Shown here piece by piece: positions 6,740 through 13,806 of a DNA stretch of 30,501 nt (the stretch's first letter is position 1; each line of letters begins with the position of its first letter). The stretch comes from a virus. Below the pieces are notes generated by a model. That model had not been told where the DNA came from and ran no database searches. It was given only the letters and a program-made list of their open reading frames with translations. The stretch is from the IMG/VR virus record IMGVR_UViG_3300027793_000220, positions 1 to 30,501 of that record. One strand, given 5' to 3'. The position numbers and the translations under genes were made by a program.

Positions 6740-7063
6740 TCTCTCAATATAACTTAGAGTATGATTTGTTGCACTTAATTGTTGAATGATTATGTCACAC
6801 CCGATTTTTGGGTTGCAATCTCCACATGTATAAACATCACATGCAGCTTTACCATCTTCTGGCCATGTATGAATACTTATATGGCTCTCAGATAACAAAC
6901 ACAACACCGTAACTCCTTGTGGATCAAATTTTTTAAAGATCGTTTGACATACAGTTGCGCCACTTGCTGCAGCTGCATTTTCTAAAAGATCCATAAGAAA
7001 ATGCTCATCGTTCAAGTGAGCGAATGAGCATCCAAATAAGTTAAGAAGATAGTGTTTCCCCAT
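6737..7063 (-). CDS. speD: S-adenosylmethionine decarboxylase
   Basis: SpeD decarboxylates S-adenosylmethionine to give the aminopropyl donor for spermidine synthesis. The enzyme cleaves itself at a Ser to form a pyruvoyl cofactor: here LLSESHISIHTWPE places the site at Glu59-Ser60. The catalytic Cys region CDVYTCGDCNP (residues 75-85) is intact. At 108 aa it is a short bacterial-type (class 1B) enzyme. speD is a known cyanophage auxiliary gene; polyamines may support DNA packaging or host photosynthesis. It begins immediately after the stop of the 53-aa gene. Confidence 0.95.
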   Translation of the reverse strand: MGKHYLLNLFGCSFAHLNDEHFLMDLLENAAAASGATVCQTIFKKFDPQGVTVLCLLSESHISIHTWPEDGKAACDVYTCGDCNPKIGCDIIIQQLSATNHTLSYIER

Positions 7064-7225
7064 TTATGCAGGATTATCCTCCTGGTCCTTTAGTAAACGA
7101 CTTACGATTTGTTCTTTCCCGTCCATCATGGCTACAGTGTAAATAGAGGATCGCATGTATCTTTTAATTTTCTTATATTGTTTTCTCACATCTTTGATTG
7201 CATCAAGATTCATCTCAAGATTCAT
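7064..7225 (-). CDS. Hypothetical 53-aa protein
   Basis: I chose the ATG at 7225, where CCGGTGAC gives a short ribosome site, rather than the ATG at 7309, which would overlap the upstream gene by 73 bases. The product is basic and helical (DAIKDVRKQYKKIKRYMRSS), with an acidic C-terminus. It ends flush with the speD start. No known family. Confidence 0.65.
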   Translation of the reverse strand: MNLEMNLDAIKDVRKQYKKIKRYMRSSIYTVAMMDGKEQIVSRLLKDQEDNPA

Positions 7226-7236
7226 GTCACCGGAAA

Positions 7237-7497
7237 TTACTTTGGTCTCTTCTTTTCCGTTTTCGGTTGGTAATTCCACATTTTTGGATTCACTGTTCCC
7301 TCTGTCCATTTAATACCTCTCACGTCTCTGTATTTGTCCCAATAATAATTAAAAATCTCAGCCTGTGATCCACATTGAACCACATCATACTGAATAGAAT
7401 CGTCTACTCCATAAGCTACCAAATAAGAATTTCTTGGCAGATCTCTATTTTTAGCAGCGGATGGATCACAATCCCCATGAATAATATTCACAGACAT
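7237..7497 (-). CDS. Hypothetical 86-aa protein
   Basis: It starts MSVNIIHGDCDPSAAKNRDL one base after the upstream stop; a longer frame to 7545 would overlap the upstream gene. The pattern NSYLVAYGVDDSIQYDVVQC followed by SQAEIFNYYWDKY suggests a small alpha/beta domain with a GYxVxYxxD-like core. It ends in a basic tail (KTEKKRPK). No family recognised. Likely co-translated with the neighbours on both sides. Confidence 0.7.
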   Translation of the reverse strand: MSVNIIHGDCDPSAAKNRDLPRNSYLVAYGVDDSIQYDVVQCGSQAEIFNYYWDKYRDVRGIKWTEGTVNPKMWNYQPKTEKKRPK

Positions 7498-7498
7498 A

Positions 7499-8062
7499 TC
7501 AAGAACGATTCCCCCATTGGATGTCAGGATACGCCTCAGAAACAAGTTCTTTGGTGATATTATATTTAGTTTGCAATTTTTTGTCCTTTACAAGACATAA
7601 CACTTCTGCTTCCCCAGGATGGAAAGATTCTAGAAGATTGATGAACAGAGTTTCTTTACGAAGTCTGTTCATTGCATCATTACCTCCTTTCACAAAGTTA
7701 TAAAACTTACTCCATTCTTTACGAATATTGGATGAAGGTTTTGCCGTATCTGCATCTTCCTTAGGTTGAATAGGAACTTCACCTTCTGGAATGGCAGATT
7801 CAACACTTGGATCAAAGTTCCAAATTAAAAGAGCCTTGATAAAGTTTTCATTATATTGTTGAAGAATATTAATCTTTTTATCTTTAGTTCTTTCCGCAAC
7901 AACAGCCGCAAAGATTTCATGAACGTAAGAACTTGAAGTCAGTTCAATCTTCTCTGCGACTTGGGTTGTCTTAGGAGTTGTTGTCTTTTTTGCAACTGGT
8001 TTTTTAGTAGTAGTTGATGTAGATCTCCCACTACTAGTCGTCGTCTTCTTCGTAGTCGTCAT
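7499..8062 (-). CDS. Hypothetical 187-aa protein with Thr/Lys-rich N-terminus
   Basis: Start ATG at 8062 gives MTTTKKTTTSSG, a low-complexity Thr/Lys/Ser tail of about 38 residues, followed by a folded helical domain (SSYVHEIFAAVVAERTKDKK, KEWSKFYNFVKGGNDAMNRL). A longer frame begins at 8086 but adds only upstream-gene overlap. The first 29 bases overlap the end of the membrane-protein gene in another frame. The C-terminal body may match the DUF6433-type phage proteins, from memory and unverified. Such basic tails often bind nucleic acid. Confidence 0.7.
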   Translation of the reverse strand: MTTTKKTTTSSGRSTSTTTKKPVAKKTTTPKTTQVAEKIELTSSSYVHEIFAAVVAERTKDKKINILQQYNENFIKALLIWNFDPSVESAIPEGEVPIQPKEDADTAKPSSNIRKEWSKFYNFVKGGNDAMNRLRKETLFINLLESFHPGEAEVLCLVKDKKLQTKYNITKELVSEAYPDIQWGNRS

Positions 8063-8258
8063 AGCTATTTTCAAATCGTACTGCAATTACTTCATCGGGA
8101 ATGAGATTCCCATTATTGTCAAACATTTCTGGATGAGCAAATACTTGTTGAGGGGTGGAGAAAACTACATGTTCTTTCCATAACCAACCAACTACACCAC
8201 CAATTATCAAGAACATGAATGATATTAAACAAAAGATGGCAATTAAGGGTGCTGTCAT
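8034..8258 (-). CDS. 74-aa membrane-anchored protein with acidic tail
   Basis: An N-terminal hydrophobic helix (PLIAIFCLISFMFLIIGGVVG, residues 4-24, one residue omitted at each end here) is followed by a soluble part with NNGNLIPDEVIAVRFE and a very acidic end (YDDYEEDDD). A strong Shine-Dalgarno GGAGG stands 7 bases before the ATG. The acidic tail codons overlap the Thr/Lys tail codons of the next gene. Inner-membrane anchored, function unknown. Confidence 0.75.
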   Translation of the reverse strand: MTAPLIAIFCLISFMFLIIGGVVGWLWKEHVVFSTPQQVFAHPEMFDNNGNLIPDEVIAVRFENSYDDYEEDDD

Positions 8259-8276
8259 GGCCCTACCTCCGAGAGA

Positions 8277-8453
8277 TTACTTTTTTTTGATATCTAATGA
8301 AACTTTTAGATAAAAATGAATCTCTCTTTTGAAGAGAGAGACCATTTTACCAAAACTGAATTGAAACGTTTTTGGTGCTTCAGGTTCTCTCCTCCTTTTT
8401 CTTAACAATAATTCCACACCTCTATTTATGTGAAGCTCTTTAGGCTCACTCAT
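8277..8453 (-). CDS. Hypothetical 58-aa basic protein
   Basis: It starts MSEPKELHINRGVELLLRKR two bases after the glutaredoxin stop. It is strongly basic (RKRRREPE; C-terminal DIKKK) with an aromatic middle (FQFSFGKMVSLFKREIHFYL). The absence of a ribosome site and the tight spacing suggest coupling to the glutaredoxin gene. No family known. Confidence 0.65.
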   Translation of the reverse strand: MSEPKELHINRGVELLLRKRRREPEAPKTFQFSFGKMVSLFKREIHFYLKVSLDIKKK

Positions 8454-8455
8454 AA

Positions 8456-8692
8456 TCAAATTATTGAAAGTCCTTTAAGATACTCGATTGTATCAGTACA
8501 ACCCCCAATATGTTTATCATCCATCACCACTTGCGGAAATGTAGACCCCTTTCCAAATTCTGCGTAAAATTCGTTCTTTGTAAAATGTTCACCTAAAGTA
8601 TAAACAACAAAGTCCTTCCCACATAGGTCAAGAACTTGTTTAACTTTATAACAATATGGACACTCAGGTTTAGAATAAACAGTGAACTTCAT
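8456..8692 (-). CDS. Glutaredoxin
   Basis: A 78-aa dithiol glutaredoxin. The active site is CPYC at residues 11-14, followed by TFPQVVMD (cis-Pro loop, about 51-58) and the glutathione-binding GGCTDT (about 63-68). It would supply electrons to ribonucleotide reductase or reduce host disulphides during infection. It is preceded by one of the best promoters in the window (8739-8767), so it heads a transcript. The start gives the standard MKFTVYSKPE N-terminus; an ATG five bases upstream stops at once. Confidence 0.95.
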   Translation of the reverse strand: MKFTVYSKPECPYCYKVKQVLDLCGKDFVVYTLGEHFTKNEFYAEFGKGSTFPQVVMDDKHIGGCTDTIEYLKGLSII

Positions 8693-8713
8693 TTCATTTG
8701 TTGTGTTTTGTAA

Positions 8714-8720
8714 TATTTAG
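8714..8720 (-). promoter_or_regulatory. CTAAATA late-type box
   Basis: CTAAATA on the minus strand, 22 bases before the glutaredoxin ATG and just downstream of a consensus sigma-70 promoter. It has the same layout as at 6718-6739 and 27846-27873. A TATAAAT variant (8728-8734) lies between the two. Confidence 0.4.
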
Positions 8721-8738
8721 AGTTGTGATTTATAGTAA

Positions 8739-8767
8739 ATAATACACTAAAATTTTAAGTATGTCAA
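8739..8767 (-). promoter_or_regulatory. Strong sigma-70 promoter for glutaredoxin gene
   Basis: TTGACA (8762-8767), 17-base spacer, TATTAT (8739-8744) on the minus strand. The -35 is perfect, the -10 is 5 of 6, and the spacing is ideal. It lies in an 80-base non-coding gap ahead of the glutaredoxin gene. Confidence 0.7.
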
Positions 8768-8772
8768 TATAA

Positions 8773-8982
8773 TTACTCTTCCATCGGATGACCAGTTCGC
8801 CATTTGGTCATGTCTGGAGGTTCACACTTTGCATCCCAAGATCGAACAAGCAATTCCGTAAAGAGTTCCATTTTTTCTGGATGAACTGCCGCTGGATTTT
8901 GATTAATGGCCTCTTTAAGGGCAACCAATTCTTTCCATTCCGCATCCGTAAGTTGTTCAGTCTTTGGTTGCGAATAAGTCAT
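8773..8982 (-). CDS. Hypothetical 69-aa protein
   Basis: I used the ATG at 8982, which has AAGGAG 5 bases upstream, not the in-frame start 39 bases earlier. The protein begins MTYSQPKTEQLTDAEW and is helical (WKELVALKEAINQNPAAVHP) with a CEPPDMTKWRTGHP end. Soluble, no membrane span. A TATAAT-like element at 9021-9026 lies upstream without a -35. No function known. Confidence 0.75.
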   Translation of the reverse strand: MTYSQPKTEQLTDAEWKELVALKEAINQNPAAVHPEKMELFTELLVRSWDAKCEPPDMTKWRTGHPMEE

Positions 8983-9069
8983 GAAATCTCCTTCTGATTG
9001 TGTTGAAATTCTAACACACAATTATATGACTATCTATAAACTTAATGATCTCTTTGGGATTGAGTTACA

Positions 9070-9432
9070 TTACTTAATGAATTCTTCAAGTGCATCAAGA
9101 TCGTCTTTAAGTTCTTGATCCCTCTTCTTGTCGTGATAGTATGTCCAGAGAGCATTATGGACATCCATCAGCTGATCAACCCAGAACCCAACAGGATAAA
9201 TGCCAAGTTCATCCATCAGTCCTCTGTGACTGGTCCCCTCACTTTCTGCTTTACACATAATATGGCAGATTGCCTGAACCATATCAAGTTTATCTTCTTC
9301 GGAAAGCATAAAGTACTTTCCTACTGCACGTTGCTTTGCCTCTTCATTTTCTTTCTGCATTTTCTTACAGGCATCACTATCCCACCATTCTTTTAGTGCC
9401 TTACCAAGTTCGTTTGGTTGTTTTTCATTCAT
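9070..9432 (-). CDS. Hypothetical 120-aa protein
   Basis: Starts MNEKQPNELGKALKEWWDSD, overlapping the HNH stop by 8 bases, with GGAG 11 bases upstream. The longer frame to 9477 would lie inside the HNH gene. The middle (LSEEDKLDMVQAICHIMCKA; GTSHRGLMDELGIYPVGFWV) looks like a well-packed helical domain, and the C-terminus is acidic. I recall close relatives across T4-like cyanophages, without function. Coupling to the HNH gene may be fortuitous. Confidence 0.78.
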   Translation of the reverse strand: MNEKQPNELGKALKEWWDSDACKKMQKENEEAKQRAVGKYFMLSEEDKLDMVQAICHIMCKAESEGTSHRGLMDELGIYPVGFWVDQLMDVHNALWTYYHDKKRDQELKDDLDALEEFIK

Positions 9433-9901
9433 AATGATACTGTCTCCATTCTTCAACGTTAGTTTTTTCAAGATCAAAAATCATTTTATTAACTGGAGCT
9501 CTTGGTTTTCTAGCCAATTTCATTCCAGTATGTTCAAGAAGTATATTACCTTTTTTGGTATTACATGAAGAACAAGCCACTACTAAATTTTCCCACGAAT
9601 CTTCACCTCCCTTAGAACGAGGAATTACATGATCTATAGTGAGTCTAGACCTTGCTCCACAGTATTGGCAAGTATGATTATCCCTCTTATAAATCATAGA
9701 ACGAGAAGGAGAAATGTTCATAATTTTAGATATAGGCAACTTTACATAATCTAAGAGTCTAATGACTCTACTCGAAAGTACTTGTGCTTTTTCCTTTAAA
9801 AGAAGAACGATAGCCCGTTTCCAGTTTGTAAAATTAATTGGTTCATAACTAGAATTTAAAACCAATACTGTTTTATAGGGTTCTATTGGTAACTCATGCA
9901 T
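9425..9901 (-). CDS. HNH endonuclease
   Basis: A 158-aa HNH-family nuclease. The zinc site is formed by CQYC (residues 78-81) and CSSC (110-113), and the catalytic core is TIDHVIPRSKGG (Asp90, His91) with NLV (Asn105). The N-terminal 70 residues (VLVLNSSYEPINFTNWKRAI) match the cyanobacterial/bacterial family of free-standing HNH proteins rather than a terminase partner. It could be a homing-type or a DNA-processing enzyme. It has no intron or intein next to it in this window. A weak promoter candidate precedes it. Confidence 0.92.
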   Translation of the reverse strand: MHELPIEPYKTVLVLNSSYEPINFTNWKRAIVLLLKEKAQVLSSRVIRLLDYVKLPISKIMNISPSRSMIYKRDNHTCQYCGARSRLTIDHVIPRSKGGEDSWENLVVACSSCNTKKGNILLEHTGMKLARKPRAPVNKMIFDLEKTNVEEWRQYHYE

Positions 9902-9906
9902 GACCT

Positions 9907-9934
9907 TTTTTATGAGCTATCACTATCTAGTCAA
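9907..9934 (-). promoter_or_regulatory. Weak promoter candidate for HNH gene
   Basis: TTGACT (9929-9934), 16-base spacer, TAAAAA (9907-9912) on the minus strand, ending 6 bases before the HNH ATG. The transcript would have almost no leader, and the -10 is only 4 of 6. Confidence 0.28.
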
Positions 9935-10164
9935 GATCCAAAGGGACCCCAACGGCCCCTCTTAGTATCTTCATCACCATTCATTCTCTGTTCGAGTTTA
10001 TCCATAAGTTGATCTGCTGCAATAAGATTATCAATTTGCATAATCATTTCAGCAATGTGTTTACCCACAAAAGGTTTTTCTTGACGGGCAGCATAAGCAA
10101 GAGCATTTCGTAATGCAGCTTCTGCTTCTCTTAGACTAGTTTCGACGGATTCGGATAATGACAT
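9931..10164 (-). CDS. Hypothetical 77-aa helical protein
   Basis: It begins MSLSESVETSLREAEAALRN and is almost wholly helical and alanine-rich (AALRNALAYAARQ), ending GRWGPFGS. The start lies two bases after the previous stop. No signal or membrane span. No family assigned; a role in a coiled-coil or dimer is possible but not shown. Confidence 0.72.
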   Translation of the reverse strand: MSLSESVETSLREAEAALRNALAYAARQEKPFVGKHIAEMIMQIDNLIAADQLMDKLEQRMNGDEDTKRGRWGPFGS

Positions 10165-10166
10165 AA

Positions 10167-10328
10167 TTAAGGAATAATATTTGATCGTTTTTGTTGAAAT
10201 TCTTCTACAATTTCTAGAATTCGTTTAGATGTGTTTTTTGCAGATTCTTCATCCCAACTTTCATGAGAAACATTCAAAAGATAAATTTCGTTTGAAATGG
10301 CGTCAACAAGTTTATCGTAGTTTGTCAT
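10167..10328 (-). CDS. Hypothetical 53-aa protein
   Basis: A short ORF found in the gap between two longer ones: MTNYDKLVDAISNEIYLLNV, then a helical KNTSKRILEIVEEFQQKRS and an IIP end. It overlaps the upstream gene by 17 bases. A clean start and stop and the helical pattern support it. No known domain. Confidence 0.65.
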   Translation of the reverse strand: MTNYDKLVDAISNEIYLLNVSHESWDEESAKNTSKRILEIVEEFQQKRSNIIP

Positions 10329-10566
10329 TTTCAGCTTTGAGTAAATTGTGATACTTTAAGACCTCTGGATTTTCTAGATCTTTACATCTTGGATAAAAAA
10401 TACCATCTCGATAACAGGCATTTTCTGGACTTTGGGGATCATATTTTGTTACTTGTGCAGGATAATCTTTTGAGTTACAAAGGTCTCCTTGTCTACGAAT
10501 AAAATTATCTAAACACATTGCCCCAATAAATGGAGCAAGACCCTTCAGTACATAAAGAGTGTACAT
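10312..10566 (-). CDS. 84-aa protein with N-terminal hydrophobic segment
   Basis: It starts MYTLYVLKGLAPFIGAMCLD, overlapping the previous stop as TGATG. The first 20 residues could be a membrane anchor or uncleaved signal. The remainder has three more Cys (DLCNSK, NACYRD, PRCKDL), which might form disulphides or bind metal if exported. No family recognised. Confidence 0.7.
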   Translation of the reverse strand: MYTLYVLKGLAPFIGAMCLDNFIRRQGDLCNSKDYPAQVTKYDPQSPENACYRDGIFYPRCKDLENPEVLKYHNLLKAENDKLR

Positions 10567-11279
10567 CAGCACTCATCCATTCCGAGTGGTGCATTTACCT
10601 TACGAAGAAGATAGGATCCATCACCCCTATCAACCCACTCTACTTGATCACCTTCTTTAAGATTTGTTGCTTCTAACAAATCATCTGGGAATAAAACAAA
10701 GCATTCACCACTTGGATCCATCTCAACAGGAAGTTGCCACTTAACAACCTTATCTTCTTTCACAATAATCTTTTCAGTAGACCCAACTTTACGTTTAGTA
10801 ATTGTCTTTCCGCCATTAGGAGATTCATAAACCCATCCCGATTCATACTTTAGTCGAGTCGGATCATTACGAGAAATCATATAATCTTGATAATAATTAT
10901 CTTCCCAGAAACTATTCCAGGCGCCTTGACATTCTGGGGAAGGATCATCTTTATCACAACTCAGAGGTTCTTTGTGTTTAGATGCGTACTCTAAATCACT
11001 ATGACCCCAAGGTGGCATACAATCATCAAGTGTGGTATCTACTTCAAATCCTTTATCTTGTTTTTTTACAGTTTCCTGCCAGGCAAGTTTGAACTTTGTA
11101 TCAAACTCATCCAGATAATATCCAAGAAACTCATATGCTGCCATCGCAAGAGTCTCTGCCTTATCATATTCATTTCTCTGAATTGCCTCTGCTGCGGTAT
11201 CAATAATCTCACGAGCAGATACAATCTTGGATGTTATCATCTCAAGATCGTTCATCACTTCCCACACTTTACTTGTCAT
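10566..11279 (-). CDS. 237-aa protein with AbrB-like C-terminal domain
   Basis: The start at 11279 (MTSKVWEVMNDLEM) overlaps the upstream gene by 11 bases. Residues 1-90 are helical (SAREIIDTAAEAIQRNEYDK). A middle region of about 90 residues is acidic and aromatic, with Cys. The last 55 residues (WQLPVEMDPSGECFVLFPDD, then LLEATNLKEGDQVEWVDRGD) have the swapped-hairpin pattern of SpoVT/AbrB DNA-binding proteins. If correct, it could be a transcription regulator. This is based on pattern only, and the middle region may be lineage-specific. Confidence 0.7.
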   Translation of the reverse strand: MTSKVWEVMNDLEMITSKIVSAREIIDTAAEAIQRNEYDKAETLAMAAYEFLGYYLDEFDTKFKLAWQETVKKQDKGFEVDTTLDDCMPPWGHSDLEYASKHKEPLSCDKDDPSPECQGAWNSFWEDNYYQDYMISRNDPTRLKYESGWVYESPNGGKTITKRKVGSTEKIIVKEDKVVKWQLPVEMDPSGECFVLFPDDLLEATNLKEGDQVEWVDRGDGSYLLRKVNAPLGMDEC

Positions 11280-11457
11280 TTGCGTCAAACTCTGACTGTT
11301 TTGCAATTATGTCTTCTACTATAGACTTGATTTGTGAATCTGTCAACCCATTCATCCAAGACCATCTTTCGTCTTTTGGATCCCACTCAAATGCGTAGGA
11401 TCCATCTGGATTTTCAATAATGTTGAGACCAGATTCATGAATTTGTTTGTTCTCCAT
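11269..11457 (-). CDS. Hypothetical 62-aa protein
   Basis: Starts MENKQIHESGLNIIENPDGS, one base after the carbamoyltransferase stop. A YAFEWDPKDERWSWMNGL core rich in Trp is followed by a helical C-terminus. The compact NPDGSYxFEWDPxDxRW pattern looks conserved and suggests a small beta domain. Co-transcribed with the modification operon; whether it belongs to it functionally is unknown. Confidence 0.7.
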   Translation of the reverse strand: MENKQIHESGLNIIENPDGSYAFEWDPKDERWSWMNGLTDSQIKSIVEDIIAKQSEFDANDK

Positions 11458-11458
11458 A

Positions 11459-12955
11459 TCAGCTATTAAATAATTGTCGTGTTTTTTCAAACCAAAGATA
11501 ATCCAAATAAGAATTGTTTAAAGTATTAAATGCATCCATTGGAGTTTCCACTAATGGTTCTCCGGATAAATTAAAACTAGTATTCAAAAGTATTCCATAT
11601 CCAGATAGTTTTTTAAATTCGTGTAAAAGTTCATACAAGTACCCATCTGTTTTAGAAACCGTTTGAATTCTACACGTTTTATCTATATGAGTTACTCCAT
11701 GTATTATTTTAACATACTTTGACCTTACTGGGAAACATATGGTCATAAATGGACTTGATTTTATATCTCCCATATCAAAATAAACATTGGCATCTTCCTC
11801 CAATACCATGCAAGCAAAAGGACGATACCACTCTCTTTTTTTTATTTGATTTACAATGTCTTTTGCATTTTGATTTAGTGGATTGAATAAGATAGATCTA
11901 TTACCTAATGCTCTTTGTCCAACTTCAGCAAGACCCGTATAAACTCCAACAGACTTATTTTTATATAATAGATTGGCGATATCCTTTATTGAGGTTGTTG
12001 TACCTTTATATGAAGAAAGATCATAATGTGATCCATGAAAATATATTGTTCCAATAGAATTTGGAATTTTTTTTGATAATTCAACGTAAGTATTCATTGC
12101 TGCACCAATGCTTACACCATTATCATTACACAATGGTTCAAAATAAAATTGTATGTTAGGAAATCGTTGTAGATAATAGTAATTTGCGACTATATTCATA
12201 CCATAACCACCAGAAATGCAAACTTTTTTAACGTCAGTTTGTTTTACATAATTTTCTATTAAGTCTCCTATTACTTTTTGAGTTTGATGTTGAACTTCAT
12301 AACAAAAATCTGCATGTAGTTTGTAATTTTCTATTTCTACTTTTTTTATAGGTTCTATATCCCACCCACTCTCCGAGAATAAATTTTCAAATAAATTATT
12401 TGAAGATCCATACGACGAAAGTCCCATTGCTTTTCCGCAATCATCTGGAGTATTTCCAATCATTACAGCTGCAATGTCATACAATCCCCCTACACCAAAA
12501 GAAGATTCTTCAACAACGTTTTTATAAATTAAAGTATTATTCTTTTGATTGAACAAAAACACACTTTCTACTTCCACCAAGTTATCTTGTATTGTTGACC
12601 CAGCTCCATCAGCAACAATAACAAGACTTTCATCAAAACCACTATTATAAAAAGCAAGAGAAGCGTGATTTAAATGGTGATCCGATTGCATAATCAATTC
12701 AACATTTATATTAAATTCCCTACATTTTTCAAGAATTTTTAATATGATATCATCATGATCATTAAAATTAGATATACAAAGTATATCGACATTATATTCA
12801 CTACAAATATTATCAACCAACTCTAATATTATATCTTTATCGTAATCATGTTTTATTCTCGTAAATCTCTCTAATAGAAAATATTTCTCTACGCAACCAT
12901 TATTAAAAATACATATGGAAGAATCATGACCTAAATGAATACTCAATATTAACAT
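11459..12955 (-). CDS. NodU/CmcH-family O-carbamoyltransferase
   Basis: A 498-aa member of the carbamoyltransferase family that moves a carbamoyl group from carbamoyl phosphate, via carbamoyl-AMP, to a hydroxyl of a sugar or metabolite. Family marks: LSIHLGHDSSICIF at the N-terminus, DHHLNHASLAFY (metal/adenylate site) and VIVADGAG in the Kae1-like domain, and ALGNRSILFNP, REWYRPFACMVLEED and NTSFNLSGEP in the YrdC-like C-terminal domain. Both domains are complete. It is the last enzyme of the modification operon and overlaps the GT25-like gene by 7 bases. The likely product is a carbamoylated sugar. Confidence 0.92.
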   Translation of the reverse strand: MLILSIHLGHDSSICIFNNGCVEKYFLLERFTRIKHDYDKDIILELVDNICSEYNVDILCISNFNDHDDIILKILEKCREFNINVELIMQSDHHLNHASLAFYNSGFDESLVIVADGAGSTIQDNLVEVESVFLFNQKNNTLIYKNVVEESSFGVGGLYDIAAVMIGNTPDDCGKAMGLSSYGSSNNLFENLFSESGWDIEPIKKVEIENYKLHADFCYEVQHQTQKVIGDLIENYVKQTDVKKVCISGGYGMNIVANYYYLQRFPNIQFYFEPLCNDNGVSIGAAMNTYVELSKKIPNSIGTIYFHGSHYDLSSYKGTTTSIKDIANLLYKNKSVGVYTGLAEVGQRALGNRSILFNPLNQNAKDIVNQIKKREWYRPFACMVLEEDANVYFDMGDIKSSPFMTICFPVRSKYVKIIHGVTHIDKTCRIQTVSKTDGYLYELLHEFKKLSGYGILLNTSFNLSGEPLVETPMDAFNTLNNSYLDYLWFEKTRQLFNS

Positions 12956-13806
12956 TTTTCTAAAAATTTTATTATATATTCCATTTTCACTTTTAAAGTC
13001 ATTTTATGATCATTGGGTTTACCATAAGTGAAGAAATCTTCTAGTGAAAACTTATGATGATGATTCTTCCACCAATCACCTATTAATCGACTACAAATTA
13101 TATCCATAGGAAACATTTTGTTTCCATTTTGTTGATTATCACCACCCAAATTTATGTTAAGATTGAAAAGAGGAATAGAATATGTAATTCCGATGTCAAA
13201 TAAGTTAGCGTCTTGTATTATATTAGTTTTACTGTATCTTTTATGAAATGAGTTATCGTTAAAAGTTAATTTGTACCTACCATCACGATACATCAAATCT
13301 TTGACTTTCTTTGCATATGAACGATTTATCAAATATGCTGCGGCTGAACCTGCATCATGTCTTTTATGCAAAAACATTGGGAAAGACAGTCCATCCTCAT
13401 GATATGTACTACAGAAATAAAGTTGAACACACTCCCAATTTTCTGGTAGATTATTTTCAAAGTAAGTCCAGTCAAAATTCCAATATTTTATTGTCCCTAA
13501 AGACAGATCATCCTCCATCATAATACAAGTTTCGGATGGATGAGTGTCATACCAATTAACGATTGTTTCTATATTGTTTACGGCAGTTGACATTAAGGAA
13601 ACACACTCAAGAATTCCTTCTTCTACAACTATATCCTTCCACTCATCATATTTCGAAACATCATATTTCGATGCACAAACTCTGTGATAATTTGTTATCC
13701 CCCAGTCACTAAACTGAGTTTCCATCCATTCTTTCCTATCGACTCTGTGATCTAGATTTACATAATAAATCATAGGAAGTCCCTTGAGTTTATTTTCTAA
13801 GTCCAC
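12949..13806 (-). CDS. GT25-like glycosyltransferase 4
   Basis: A 285-aa member of a four-gene paralogue set. Shared marks are GLPMIYYVNLDHRVDRKEWM at the start, the acidic CIMMEDDLSL at about residues 92-101 (the EDD expected to bind metal and nucleotide sugar), and a C-terminal DWWKNHHHKFSLEDFFTYGK-type ending followed by PND. GT25 enzymes include LPS galactosyltransferases and collagen hydroxylysine galactosyltransferases. This copy is separated from the other three by the aminotransferase, oxygenase and amidinotransferase genes. It overlaps the amidinotransferase stop by one base. Confidence 0.8.
   Translation of the reverse strand: MDLENKLKGLPMIYYVNLDHRVDRKEWMETQFSDWGITNYHRVCASKYDVSKYDEWKDIVVEEGILECVSLMSTAVNNIETIVNWYDTHPSETCIMMEDDLSLGTIKYWNFDWTYFENNLPENWECVQLYFCSTYHEDGLSFPMFLHKRHDAGSAAAYLINRSYAKKVKDLMYRDGRYKLTFNDNSFHKRYSKTNIIQDANLFDIGITYSIPLFNLNINLGGDNQQNGNKMFPMDIICSRLIGDWWKNHHHKFSLEDFFTYGKPNDHKMTLKVKMEYIIKFLEKC

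Noticed and set aside
8321-8339. 8-bp hairpin followed by U-rich sequence inside the 58-aa gene
   Set aside because: It lies in coding sequence, the stem is only purine/pyrimidine repeats with weak pairing, and the U-tract is interrupted.
9021-9026. TATAAT before the 69-aa gene at 8982
   Set aside because: No -35 match at 15-19 bases and no extended -10, so too weak to list.
11279-11306. TTG start for the 237-aa AbrB-like gene
   Set aside because: The ATG at 11279 gives a compact overlap with the previous gene; the TTG version only adds residues from another gene.
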